A stretch of DNA of 37,330 bases from NCBI GenBank assembly GCA_029259605.1, contig JAJDEV010000053.1:1-37330 (forward strand). The letters run 5' to 3'. Position numbers and translations under genes: made by a program. The notes under the pieces are model-generated. The model did not search any database, was not told the DNA's origin, and saw only the letters and a program-made list of their open reading frames with translations. This DNA is from Planctomycetota bacterium. Lineage in GTDB: Bacteria > Planctomycetota > UBA1135 > GCA-002686595. This document shows positions 23,921-32,750 of the stretch, piece after piece; the stretch's first letter is position 1, and the number at the start of each line of letters is the position of its first letter.

Positions 23921-25668
23921 TCCTCCTGTTGTTCCTGCTCGCGCTCGCACCGGCCTCTCCCGTCCCGTCGAGCGACACGGGCGTCCCGCGCGACGTTCGC
24001 GTCGGGCACTGGCTCGTCGTCAAAGGCAGCTTCGACGGCGAGCTCTTCGTCGCATCGGACGCCGAGCTTCTCGAGAGCGGCCGGTACGACGTCCTGATCG
24101 GCACGGTCGCGAGCGACGAGAGCGGCCGAGACAGCTTCCGCCTGCTCGGTCAACAGGTTCACGTCTCGGTGCGGACCGAGTGGAAGGACGGTCTGGCGCC
24201 GGGGCGCGTCGCCGGCAAACGCATCGCGGTCGAGGGCCGCTGGCGCGGGCCGGGCAAGCTTTCGGCGCGCGAGATCGAGGGGCGCGGTCCGGGGCGCGAA
24301 CGCATCGGCGGTCGCGTCGACGCCGTCCGGCGCGTGGAGCGCGGCTTCGAGGTCTCGATCATGCGCTACACGATCCTGCTCCCGTTCGACCTCGAGATCG
24401 AGCATGACGTCCCCCTCGCGCAGCTCACGCTCACGCCCGAACGCGAGGTCACGGCGCTCGACGGACGGGGCGCCGACGACGACGACCTCTTCGGGGAGGG
24501 GATCGCGCTGTCCGAGCGGCTCGCGCTGGAGAGCCAGCTCGAGTGGCGTTCGCTCTTCGAGGACGATTTCAACCTCGACGCCGGTGAGGCCGAGGACCGC
24601 GTCGACCACGTCGGATCGCTGCGCTCGCGACTCGTCTGGACGGCGCGGGACGACGTGACCGCCGTCGCCGAGCTGCGCTACGGCTTCCGCGCGCGGGACG
24701 ACGAGGACGACGGCCGCTCCAGCGACGGCGACGCCGATCTCGGCGAGGCGTTCGTTCACTGGCGCGACGCGTTCGGCGTGCGCGGCGTCGACATGACGCT
24801 CGGTCGCCAGGACTTCGACGAGCCGCGCGAGTGGATCTACGACCAAAACCTCGACGCGCTGCGGTTCGCGTGGCGCACCTCCGCGCTCGCGCTCGAGCTC
24901 TCGACGAGCACGACGCTCGCCGACGGCGATCGCATCGATCGCAGCTCGACGAACTGGATCGCCTACCTCTCGAACGCGAACCGGAAGACGCACGCCGCGT
25001 TGTGGACGGCCTATCGCGAGTTCGACCTCGACGGCGGCCCGCTCGACGAGAACCTGCACGTCGGGGCGCGGGCGTTCGGCGAGTGGCTACCCGACGCGAA
25101 CGTCTGGCTCGACGCGGCGCACCTGAGCGGCGAACGCGCCGGCATCGACGTCGACGCGTGGGGCTACGACGTCGGCATCACGTGGACGCCCCCCAGCGCG
25201 CGCCCGTTCTCGTTCACCGCGGGCTACGCGTTCGGCGGCGGCGACGACACGCCGGCGAACGGGACGGACTCGACCTTTCGCCAGACGGGCCTGCACGACA
25301 ACAATGCGAGCTTCGACGGCGTCACGTCGTTCCGCTACTACGGTGAGCTCGTGGACCCGGAGCTGTCCAACCTGGGCATCGTCACGCTGGGAGTCGGAAC
25401 GCGCCTCGCCGAGCGGACGTCGCTCGACATCGTCTTCCATCGCTACCTGCAGGACCACGCCGTGGCGTCGCTCGCCTCGTCGGACTTGAGCGCGACTCCG
25501 AACGGGACGGACCCGCACATCGGCAGCGAGCTCGACGTGATCCTCGGCATGCGCGAGTCGAAGGTGTGGGACCTCGAGCTCGTCGCCGCCTACTTCGATC
25601 CGGGCGCCGCGTTCACGAACGAGGACGAGGCGTTCCTCGCCAAGGTCCAACTCCGGCTGCGGTTCTAG
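23914..25668 (+). CDS. AlgE-like outer-membrane beta-barrel (alginate export family)
   Basis: This 584-residue protein has a signal peptide, then a periplasmic OB-like DUF5666-type stretch with paired modules (about residues 55-165: IGTVASDESG, FRLLGQQVHVS, GKRIAVEGRW). From about 200 onward a beta-barrel of the alginate-export family follows (SLRSRLVWTARDDVTAVAEL, TLGRQDFDEPREWIYDQNLD), ending in RLRF with a terminal Phe as expected for barrel assembly. It is the last gene of the glycan run and the likely outer-membrane exit for the product. It overlaps the previous gene by 7 bp. Its stop overlaps the stop of the opposing regulator gene as CTAG. Confidence 0.88.
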   Translation: MLILLLFLLALAPASPVPSSDTGVPRDVRVGHWLVVKGSFDGELFVASDAELLESGRYDVLIGTVASDESGRDSFRLLGQQVHVSVRTEWKDGLAPGRVAGKRIAVEGRWRGPGKLSAREIEGRGPGRERIGGRVDAVRRVERGFEVSIMRYTILLPFDLEIEHDVPLAQLTLTPEREVTALDGRGADDDDLFGEGIALSERLALESQLEWRSLFEDDFNLDAGEAEDRVDHVGSLRSRLVWTARDDVTAVAELRYGFRARDDEDDGRSSDGDADLGEAFVHWRDAFGVRGVDMTLGRQDFDEPREWIYDQNLDALRFAWRTSALALELSTSTTLADGDRIDRSSTNWIAYLSNANRKTHAALWTAYREFDLDGGPLDENLHVGARAFGEWLPDANVWLDAAHLSGERAGIDVDAWGYDVGITWTPPSARPFSFTAGYAFGGGDDTPANGTDSTFRQTGLHDNNASFDGVTSFRYYGELVDPELSNLGIVTLGVGTRLAERTSLDIVFHRYLQDHAVASLASSDLSATPNGTDPHIGSELDVILGMRESKVWDLELVAAYFDPGAAFTNEDEAFLAKVQLRLRF

Positions 25669-28600
25669 TCGGATTCGAGCTCGTCCCACTCCTTGAGGCG
25701 CTGGTAGATCTTCGCGCGCGAGATCCCCAGCAGCTCCGCCGCGCGACGCTTGTCCCCGCCCGTGCGCCGCAGCGCATCGAGGATCGCGCGTCGTTCGAGC
25801 TCGGCGATCGGGACGACGCCGTCGCCCGACGGATCGTGTTGCACGCGCGTCGACGCCGCGCTGACGAGAGCCGGATCGTCGAGCGCGTCGTCCGACAAGA
25901 CGCAGAGGCGCGCGACCTCGTTCCTGAGCTCGCGCACGTTGCCCGGCCAGCTGCGGCGCGAGAGCGCGGTGAGGACGCGCTTGGCGACGCGCCGTCCGGG
26001 ATCCTCGAGCTGCAGGAAGTGCTCGGCCAGGGACGGGATGTCCTCGGCGCGCTCGGCGAGCGACGGCATCGTGATCTGAATGCCGTTGATGCGATAGAAG
26101 AGGTCCGCGCGGAAGCGCTGCTCGGCGACCTCGAGCTCGAGGTCGCGATTCGTGGCGACAACGAGTCGAACGTCGACGGCGAGCGCCTCGTTGTCGCCGA
26201 GCCGGCGCACCTCGCCGGTCTCGAGCACGCGCAGCAGCTTGACCTGGAGCGCGAGCGGCATCTCCCCGATCTCGTCGAGGAACAGCGTTCCGCCGTCGGC
26301 GCGCTCGAACAATCCGGCGTGGTCGCGGTCCGCCCCGGTGAAGGCGCCGCGCTTGAAGCCGAAGAGCTCGGACTCGATCAGCGACGGCGGAAGCGCCGCG
26401 CAGCTCTCCGAGATGAACGGCCCGTTGCTGCGCGCCGAGAGCGCGTGCAGCGAGCGCACGGCCAGCTCCTTGCCGGTACCGCTCTGTCCCGTCACGAGCA
26501 CGGGCAGTCCGGTCGGACCCGCCTTGCGCAACAGGTCGCGCACGTCGCGCATGGCACGCGAATCGCCGACGAGCTCGGTCGCGCCCGCGGGCCCACCCCG
26601 CTCGCGCAGCTCGGTCCTGGCGGCGCGCAGGTCGGCCTCCCGCTCGACCACGCGCTTCTCGAGCTCGCGGTTGAGCGACCGGATCTCCTGCATGCGCTTC
26701 ATCTGCTTGATCGCCAGCGCGGCCTGGTCGGCGAGCAGGGCGCACAGCCGCGTCGCGCGTTCGCCGAAGGCGCCCTTGCGCAATCGGTGGTCGAGGTAGA
26801 TCGCGCCGCGCAGGTCGTCGTGAATCTCGAAGGGCGTGCACAGGATAGAGCGCAGCTCGAGCGAGACGACCGACGTGCGCCGTCCGAGCAACGGATCGTC
26901 GACCGCGTTGCTGACGCGTATGGGTTCCATCCGATCGAGCGCCTCGCGGATCACCGACGCGGACACCTCGAACTCCGGCTCGGCGACATCGCCGCGGCAC
27001 GAGTCGAGCGCCGTATCGAAGCGCAGGTCGCCATGCTCCTCGAGCACGAGGAAGCCTCGCTCCGCACCGCTGACGCGCAGCGCGCTCTCGACGATCACGC
27101 CGAGCAACGCCGACAGATCCTTCTGCACCAGGAGCTGTCGGTTGATGTCGAGCAGGCTCGCCATCTCCTCGGCGAGATCCCCTTCGGTCGTGGGAACGTC
27201 CGAGCGTCGCGCGAGGTCACCGGGCGACGGGTCGGGCTCGCCGAGGAGGCAGGCTCGAAAGCTCGCGAGCTCGCCGCCCGTCAGGCCCTTCGTGCACACG
27301 TCGAGCAACTCCTCGGCGCGATCGGTGCACGCACGCGCCGACGCGTCGTCGTTCGCGCGCGTGGCGAGCGCGAGGAAGAGCCGGGCGGCGCGATCGTCGC
27401 GCCCGCGGCGCGCGAGGTCCTCGGCGAGCTCCCGCGCGCGCGCGGCGTCGAAGGCGCCCGGTGCGAGGACGCGCTTGACGTCCTCGTCCAATCGTCCGAG
27501 GCTCGGCGCATCCGTCGGATCGGACGCGGACGTCTGCTCGGGTGCCTCGTCGCGCAGTCTCGACCCGAGCCGCGCCGCTTCCTCCGCCAACCGGCCGAGC
27601 TTGAGCGACCGCGCGAACGACTCGGTCCGCCGGGCGAACCCGAGCGCGGACTCGGCGTCGTCGCGCAACCACGCGATGCGCGCCTTCGCGAGCAGGATGC
27701 GCGGATCCGCCTCCTCGGCGAGCGCCGGAAGATCGGCGTCGCGTTCGTGATCGCCGATGCGCGCGCGCATCTCGATCGCCTTCGCGGTCAGCAGCGGGGC
27801 GAAGCGCCGACGCTGCGCGCCGGTCATCGCGGCGGCCGTGCTTTCGAGCGTCTCGATCGCGGAGCGCGCGTGCCCGCGGTCGAAGAGCAGCAGCCCGAGC
27901 ATGCCTCGCACGGTCGTCATCCCCTCTCGATCGCCGAGCCTCGCTCGCATCTCGAGCGCATCGAGCAGCAACGGCTCGGCCGCCTTCAGCTCGACGAGCT
28001 CGCGCAACAATCCTCCGAGCGTCGCGCGCGCGTGCGCGAGCCCCGCGACGATTCCGGCGCGGTCGTAGAGTTCGATGGCGCGTTCCAGTTCGGACCGCGC
28101 CGCGTCGAGCGACCCGCTCGAACGCTCGATCAGCGAAAGGTTGATGTGGAGCGCGGCCTCCAAGCCGACGTCATCCTCAGCCTCCACTTCGCGCACGAGC
28201 GACCGGGTCAGCTCCAGCGCCTCGTCAGCGCGCCCGACGCGGAACATGCTCATGGCGGCGAGCGACTCGACGTAGGCCCGCTTGCGCGCGGGCAGATCGC
28301 CCGCGCTCTCGCGCTGCCTGGGGTCGAACGCAGCGACGATCGTGAGCACCTCCGCGTCGCGGCCGAGCGAGTGCAGGAGCTCGATGCGACCGAACGTCGC
28401 GTCGCCGATGGCGGATGGATGCCGCGCCTCCGCTCGGTCGAAGTGTTCGAACGCCTCATCCGTCTCGTGCAGACGCGCGGCGATGTGTCCGCGCATCAGT
28501 TCGACGGACGACGCGGTCTCGTCGTCCTCCAAGTCGTCGATCGAGTCGAGCGCGCGTTGGGCGATGTCCGTGCGCCCGACCGCGCACCATGCGCGGGCGC

Positions 28601-30608
28601 GCTCGATCGTGATCGAGGCCGCGAGGATCGAGCCCTCGTCCACGTCGGCGGAAACTCCGGCGATCGCGACGAAGCGATCGATGAGCTCGAGCGCACGCTC
28701 GGATTGCGCCCGGTCGGTGAGGCGCCGCAGCTCGGTTCCGAAGGCGGTCCCGTTCGCGTCCGACGGATCGGCGCAGTAGCGGTGCATGCACGCGAGCGCC
28801 GGACTCCCGCCGTTCTCGTCGATGCGCGCTGCGCGCTGCGCGTGCTGGCGCCGCCGGCTCGCCTCGTCGACGAGCGGCCCGTTCCATGCACACAGCCGCT
28901 GCACGCGGGTATCGCCCGCGTCGCGTTGCATCTCGATCCAACCCCCGTCGCGCAGGTCGACGAACGACCTCGCCGCGGATTCACCCGCGAGCGCGAAGAC
29001 GTCGTCCGGCGCCGCGCCGTCGCCGCAGACGTCGAGCGCGTCGAGGAACCGGCGCTGGTCCTCGGTCAGCCTGGCGACGTCGTCGCGCGCGTCTCCCCCC
29101 CGCGCACCCGAGCTTCCGAGCAGGCGCGCCACGTCGCCGGGCCGGACGCGGAAGGCTCCGCCGTCGGCGTAGAACACGCCCGAGCGCGCGGCGCCCGCGA
29201 GCAAGCGGTCGGCCTTTGTCGCCGAACCCTCCGCCCCCGCTTCGATGCGCGCAGCGAGCGCGCTGCGGCGCTCCGCGGGTTCGTTCGGAAACGCCTGGTC
29301 GATGAAGCGGGCCGTCGTCACCTCGTCCACCGGCGGCACCGCGCGAACCACCCAGCGCGAGTCCGGCGGATCGAGGCTGCCGACGCACACGATGCCCGCC
29401 GCGCCGCCCGCGCGACCGCGTTCCAAGCGCGAGGCGCGCACGAGGGAGTCGAGCGCGCGCTCGATCCACGGCGTCAGCTCCGGCACGCACAGCACGATCA
29501 GGCCGGAGGCGTCGGACGCGAGCGCGCTCGCCCAACGGTCGAGCGCGACGCCGGTTTCGACCTTGGCGAGGTCGCGTGCGAGGTCGACTCCCACGGACGC
29601 TCGTCCGCGCAGCGCGGCGTAGACGCGCAGGTGCGCGTAGAGCGGGCGCGGATCCTCGCCGGCTGGAGATCGCACCCATTGCACGACCTCTTCCTCGCCG
29701 GACGTCCCGAGGTCGCGCAGCCACGCGGCGAGCCACGCGTCCCGCCCGAACGCGACGGGCCAACGCGGGGCCTCCTCCGCATCGTCGTCGTCGAGCTGCA
29801 GCTCGAGCCGCTCGGCGAGGATGCGCCCCACCTGCGCAGCGGAGCGCGGGCGTCGCTCGGGTCCGCGCGCCGTCAGGTTCGCGACGAGGTCGCGCGACCA
29901 CGGCGGCAGCTCCTCGGGATCCGTCCCCGCGGCGTCGAGGAACGAGCGCTCGGGGAAGGCCGCGTAGAAGTCGCGCGCGCCGCGGTGCGCGCCGACGAGC
30001 AGGCGGTGGAGCATCGCGCCGAAGGCGAACAGGTCGCTCGCCGGCGTGGGCGGAAGGCCCATGAGCCGTTCGGGCGCGAGCGAGAAGAGCGTCCCGCTGG
30101 TCTCCCCGAGTCCGAGTGCGTCGCGACCCGTCGGCCGCGACAGGCCGAAGTCGCAGAGCACCGGACGGCCGTCCGCGGTGACGATCACGTTCTCGGGCTT
30201 AAGGTCAGCGTGCGCGAACCCGTGCCGGTGCAGGTGCTCGAGCGCCGGACAAAGGCGTGCGAGGACCTGCCCCACCTCGACCGCGCTCCGATCGCGCGCC
30301 CAGTCCAGGAGGTCGACGCCGTCGATCCACTCGCGCGCGACGTACCGCGCGCCGCCCTCGACCCGGCCGTGCGCGACGAGCCGCGCGATCCCCGGATGCT
30401 CGACGGCGGCGAGCACGGCGAGCTCCGAGAGCGCCTCGACCGCGCCCGCCCGGTCCCCGGTCGCACGGTCGAGCCGGACGACCACGGGCGACCCATCGAC
30501 GGCGCGAGACGCGCGGAAGACCCACGCGCTCTCGCTCCGGCTCAGGAGCTCGCCGCCCGTGAAGTCCTCGGGCAGGTGCGGGGGTGCGTCGTGGGGGGCG
30601 GCTTGCAT
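25665..30608 (-). CDS. Ser/Thr kinase - GAF - sigma-54 activator - Fis HTH regulator
   Basis: This 1647-residue protein combines a signalling kinase with an enhancer-binding protein. The kinase (about 20-290) has HADLKPEN (133-140) and DFG (153-155). The usual beta-3 Lys is Arg45 and the Gly-rich loop is poor, so kinase activity is doubtful. After an unassigned region come helical TPR-like repeats (about 620-1010), a GAF domain (about 1155-1305) and a sigma-54 AAA+ domain with Walker A GQSGTGKE (1374-1381), GAFTGA (1421-1426), a GGTLFLDEIGEM Walker B and RFRADLFYRI. A Fis-type HTH (GGDKRRAAELLGISRAKIYQ) ends the protein. The GAFTGA loop shows it can contact sigma-54. It lies between three sigma-54 promoter matches and is the likely activator of all of them. 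The ATG at 30608 is supported by a TATAAT box 43 bp upstream. Confidence 0.93.
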   Translation of the reverse strand: MQAAPHDAPPHLPEDFTGGELLSRSESAWVFRASRAVDGSPVVVRLDRATGDRAGAVEALSELAVLAAVEHPGIARLVAHGRVEGGARYVAREWIDGVDLLDWARDRSAVEVGQVLARLCPALEHLHRHGFAHADLKPENVIVTADGRPVLCDFGLSRPTGRDALGLGETSGTLFSLAPERLMGLPPTPASDLFAFGAMLHRLLVGAHRGARDFYAAFPERSFLDAAGTDPEELPPWSRDLVANLTARGPERRPRSAAQVGRILAERLELQLDDDDAEEAPRWPVAFGRDAWLAAWLRDLGTSGEEEVVQWVRSPAGEDPRPLYAHLRVYAALRGRASVGVDLARDLAKVETGVALDRWASALASDASGLIVLCVPELTPWIERALDSLVRASRLERGRAGGAAGIVCVGSLDPPDSRWVVRAVPPVDEVTTARFIDQAFPNEPAERRSALAARIEAGAEGSATKADRLLAGAARSGVFYADGGAFRVRPGDVARLLGSSGARGGDARDDVARLTEDQRRFLDALDVCGDGAAPDDVFALAGESAARSFVDLRDGGWIEMQRDAGDTRVQRLCAWNGPLVDEASRRRQHAQRAARIDENGGSPALACMHRYCADPSDANGTAFGTELRRLTDRAQSERALELIDRFVAIAGVSADVDEGSILAASITIERARAWCAVGRTDIAQRALDSIDDLEDDETASSVELMRGHIAARLHETDEAFEHFDRAEARHPSAIGDATFGRIELLHSLGRDAEVLTIVAAFDPRQRESAGDLPARKRAYVESLAAMSMFRVGRADEALELTRSLVREVEAEDDVGLEAALHINLSLIERSSGSLDAARSELERAIELYDRAGIVAGLAHARATLGGLLRELVELKAAEPLLLDALEMRARLGDREGMTTVRGMLGLLLFDRGHARSAIETLESTAAAMTGAQRRRFAPLLTAKAIEMRARIGDHERDADLPALAEEADPRILLAKARIAWLRDDAESALGFARRTESFARSLKLGRLAEEAARLGSRLRDEAPEQTSASDPTDAPSLGRLDEDVKRVLAPGAFDAARARELAEDLARRGRDDRAARLFLALATRANDDASARACTDRAEELLDVCTKGLTGGELASFRACLLGEPDPSPGDLARRSDVPTTEGDLAEEMASLLDINRQLLVQKDLSALLGVIVESALRVSGAERGFLVLEEHGDLRFDTALDSCRGDVAEPEFEVSASVIREALDRMEPIRVSNAVDDPLLGRRTSVVSLELRSILCTPFEIHDDLRGAIYLDHRLRKGAFGERATRLCALLADQAALAIKQMKRMQEIRSLNRELEKRVVEREADLRAARTELRERGGPAGATELVGDSRAMRDVRDLLRKAGPTGLPVLVTGQSGTGKELAVRSLHALSARSNGPFISESCAALPPSLIESELFGFKRGAFTGADRDHAGLFERADGGTLFLDEIGEMPLALQVKLLRVLETGEVRRLGDNEALAVDVRLVVATNRDLELEVAEQRFRADLFYRINGIQITMPSLAERAEDIPSLAEHFLQLEDPGRRVAKRVLTALSRRSWPGNVRELRNEVARLCVLSDDALDDPALVSAASTRVQHDPSGDGVVPIAELERRAILDALRRTGGDKRRAAELLGISRAKIYQRLKEWDELESD

Positions 30609-30650
30609 GGTGGCGGGAGGGTGTGTCTGGATTCTGGACGCTGTGCCCAG

Positions 30651-30656
30651 ATTATA
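30651..30656 (-). promoter_or_regulatory. -10 box (TATAAT) for the regulator gene
   Basis: On the minus strand an exact TATAAT lies 43 bp upstream of the regulator ATG, a rare AT-rich island in this DNA. No good -35 hexamer is seen at 16-18 bp. It suggests housekeeping transcription of the regulator, in contrast to its sigma-54 targets. Confidence 0.5.
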
Positions 30657-30725
30657 GACGAGAGGGGTTGTCGGCGAGCGAGGGCGGGGGGGCCGGGTCC
30701 GGAAAGATCCGTAGCGAAGCGCCCC

Positions 30726-30738
30726 CCAGGACCTAGGA
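30726..30738 (+). promoter_or_regulatory. Candidate activator site sharing the CCAGGACCT core
   Basis: CCAGGACCTAGGA shares its first nine bases with the centre of the palindrome at 16076-16092 and also forms a partial dyad around CCTAGG. It lies about 70 bp upstream of the start predicted for the 30829 gene. Confidence 0.4.
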
Positions 30739-30778
30739 ACCATGCTTCCATCGTCCGAGCGCGTTCCCGGCGTTCGAA

Positions 30779-30795
30779 TGGGCATGGACCTTGCG
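30779..30795 (+). promoter_or_regulatory. Sigma-54 promoter for the secreted propeller-like gene
   Basis: GGCATGGACCTTGC (30781-30794) has -24 GG and -12 GC separated by exactly 10 nt and the full TTGC. Relative to TGGCAC it differs at the first base and in C to T at the sixth. The predicted start is about 30806, leaving a leader of about 23 nt before the ATG at 30829. Confidence 0.62.
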
Positions 30796-30828
30796 CAGGT
30801 CGCGTGCCACGCCACCACGAGAAACCCC

Positions 30829-32607
30829 ATGCAGCCCCGAATCGCCACTCGCCTCCTCGCTCCGCTCTTGCTCGCCACCTTCACGTCGACCGCCCAGGCC
30901 GACGTCTCGCTCTTCGAGGGAACCCCGGGAGGCGCCGGCAACGTGCGCATCTACGACGAGACCGGGGCCACGCCGCCGCGCGCCCCCGCGGAGCTCCAGG
31001 GAATCACGCTGCTCCCGATCGACGCCGCGAGCCGATCGCTGCTCGAGGCGCTCCGGTCCGACCGGCCGCGCCTCGGCGCGGACATCCCGGGCGCGCAGCG
31101 CGTGATCCTGCCGTTCGAGCAGGGCTCGCTCTATCGCTACCGGCGCGACGGGACGCTCGGCGCGACGTTCGGCTACTTCGTGATCGGAACCGACGGCGCC
31201 GCGCGCCGCGTGTTCGAGATCGCGGGCACCGGACTCGCCGGCGCGGACGATCCGATTCCCGGGTGTGTCGGCGTCGATCCGAGCGGGCAAGCGCTCTTGG
31301 TCGGAACGACCGTGGCGGCCGGCGGCAACCTGATCGAGATCGACCTCGCCCTCGGCACCAGCATCGACCGAACCGCGACGCTCGATCCGGTGAGCACGCT
31401 CTTCGGCGGGGCGCGCCTCCTTTCCACGTGGGGCATCGCGCTCTCCACGCGCGGCGCCCTGCGCTTCGATCGCACGAACGGCGCGAGCGCGTCGTTCGTT
31501 CCGCTCCCGCTCGGCGCCGACGCCCTCGCCTTCGTCGGCGACGGCGTCGCGGTGAGCGCGGATGAAACGACGGCCGCGTTCGTCGGAGGCGACAGCGCGA
31601 CCGCCGCGCACGTCCTGACGTTCCGCTCGACCGGCGGCGCGACGCGAGCCACGACGACGCCGAGCGCCATCCAGGGCGCGGGCTACCTCCCGACGTTCCC
31701 CCACGGGCCGACGCTCGCTGTCTCCGCCGACGGGACGGCCGTCGCGTGGCGAACCGAGGGCGCGACCACCGAAGCCTGGGTCCGCCAACTCGCGCCAGGC
31801 GCAGCGCCCGCGTTCCAGGTCACGGACGACGCGCACTTCGAGGACACGCTCGGCGAGACGGGCGCGATCGGCTTCATCGCGGGCACGCTGATCCTGCTCG
31901 TCGGCTCGGTCCAGGGCGTCATCGGCGGTGCGCCGACCGGGATCGAGGGCGGCGACATCTTCCAAGTGATCCCGATCACGAACGAGGTCGTCAACCTCAG
32001 CCTGACGTCGGGCCAAGCGCTCACGCCCTTCCCCAAGGGAGGGCTCGACACCGACAACGGGATCTGGGAACTGCCGGACGGGTCGGGAATCGTCGCGCTG
32101 CACGACTTCGGTGCGGACGGGGAAGTCCTCACCGTGCCGTGGACCGGCGCGCCGACCGTGGTCCTCGACCAGGTCAAGTCCGTCGAGAGCATCGCGCTCG
32201 CCGGGAGCAACGTCGTCCTCGGCGTCCGCCGCACCAACGCCGAGCGCACGACCGACCTCGTCCACGTTCCGATGGGCGTCGGAAGCACGGCCAACGTGAT
32301 CTCGACCTTTTCGAAGGACTGCGACCTCGAGCGCTTCCAAGGACGGAGCGACGGCCGCTTCACGGCAGTCCTCGACTGCCTCGGTGCCGAGTGGCTCGGC
32401 CACGCCTCCTTCCCGTCGGCCAGCGGTTCACTGCTCACGAACCAGCCGCTCGTGTACGGTCCGACCTTCGCGTTCCCGCCGACCGGTTCCGTCGCGGGCT
32501 CGCTCGAGTTCCCGAGCCGGACCGTCTTCTTCACGTGGTCGGGCGCAGGCGCGCCGAAGCTGCTCGTGCGCTGGAACGGTCCCGGCTACGTGTTGCCGGG
32601 CGCTTAG
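30829..32607 (+). CDS. Secreted beta-propeller-like (TolB/PD40-type) protein
   Basis: This 592-residue protein has a clear signal peptide (RIATRLLAPLLLATFTSTAQA, in two parts, cleavage probably before DVS). The mature part has repeated blade-like segments, such as VAVSADETTAAFVGGD, LAVSADGTAVAWRTEG and VVLGVRRTNAERTTDLVHV, suggesting a TolB/WD40-type propeller. No catalytic motif is recognised. The ATG at 30829 is chosen over one at 30742 because it starts the signal peptide and lies downstream of the predicted sigma-54 transcript start. It is divergent from the kinase/sigma-54 regulator and so probably under its control. Confidence 0.78.
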   Translation: MQPRIATRLLAPLLLATFTSTAQADVSLFEGTPGGAGNVRIYDETGATPPRAPAELQGITLLPIDAASRSLLEALRSDRPRLGADIPGAQRVILPFEQGSLYRYRRDGTLGATFGYFVIGTDGAARRVFEIAGTGLAGADDPIPGCVGVDPSGQALLVGTTVAAGGNLIEIDLALGTSIDRTATLDPVSTLFGGARLLSTWGIALSTRGALRFDRTNGASASFVPLPLGADALAFVGDGVAVSADETTAAFVGGDSATAAHVLTFRSTGGATRATTTPSAIQGAGYLPTFPHGPTLAVSADGTAVAWRTEGATTEAWVRQLAPGAAPAFQVTDDAHFEDTLGETGAIGFIAGTLILLVGSVQGVIGGAPTGIEGGDIFQVIPITNEVVNLSLTSGQALTPFPKGGLDTDNGIWELPDGSGIVALHDFGADGEVLTVPWTGAPTVVLDQVKSVESIALAGSNVVLGVRRTNAERTTDLVHVPMGVGSTANVISTFSKDCDLERFQGRSDGRFTAVLDCLGAEWLGHASFPSASGSLLTNQPLVYGPTFAFPPTGSVAGSLEFPSRTVFFTWSGAGAPKLLVRWNGPGYVLPGA

Positions 32608-32750
32608 GGCGGGTCCGCGCGGACGCCCCCCGCACGCGTCGTTGGTACGAGCGAACGATCGCCATTACGATCGACGGCATCGATGACGTCGAAGAGGATT
32701 CGTCTTGGACCGGCCGACGACGCGCTGCGTTCCACACGCAAGGGTGAGGC

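Noticed and set aside
25566..31565. A 1999-residue open frame on the plus strand opposite the regulator
   Set aside because: It is a composition shadow of GC-rich coding sequence. The minus strand carries an unbroken set of known domains, and this frame is Arg-rich without any motif.
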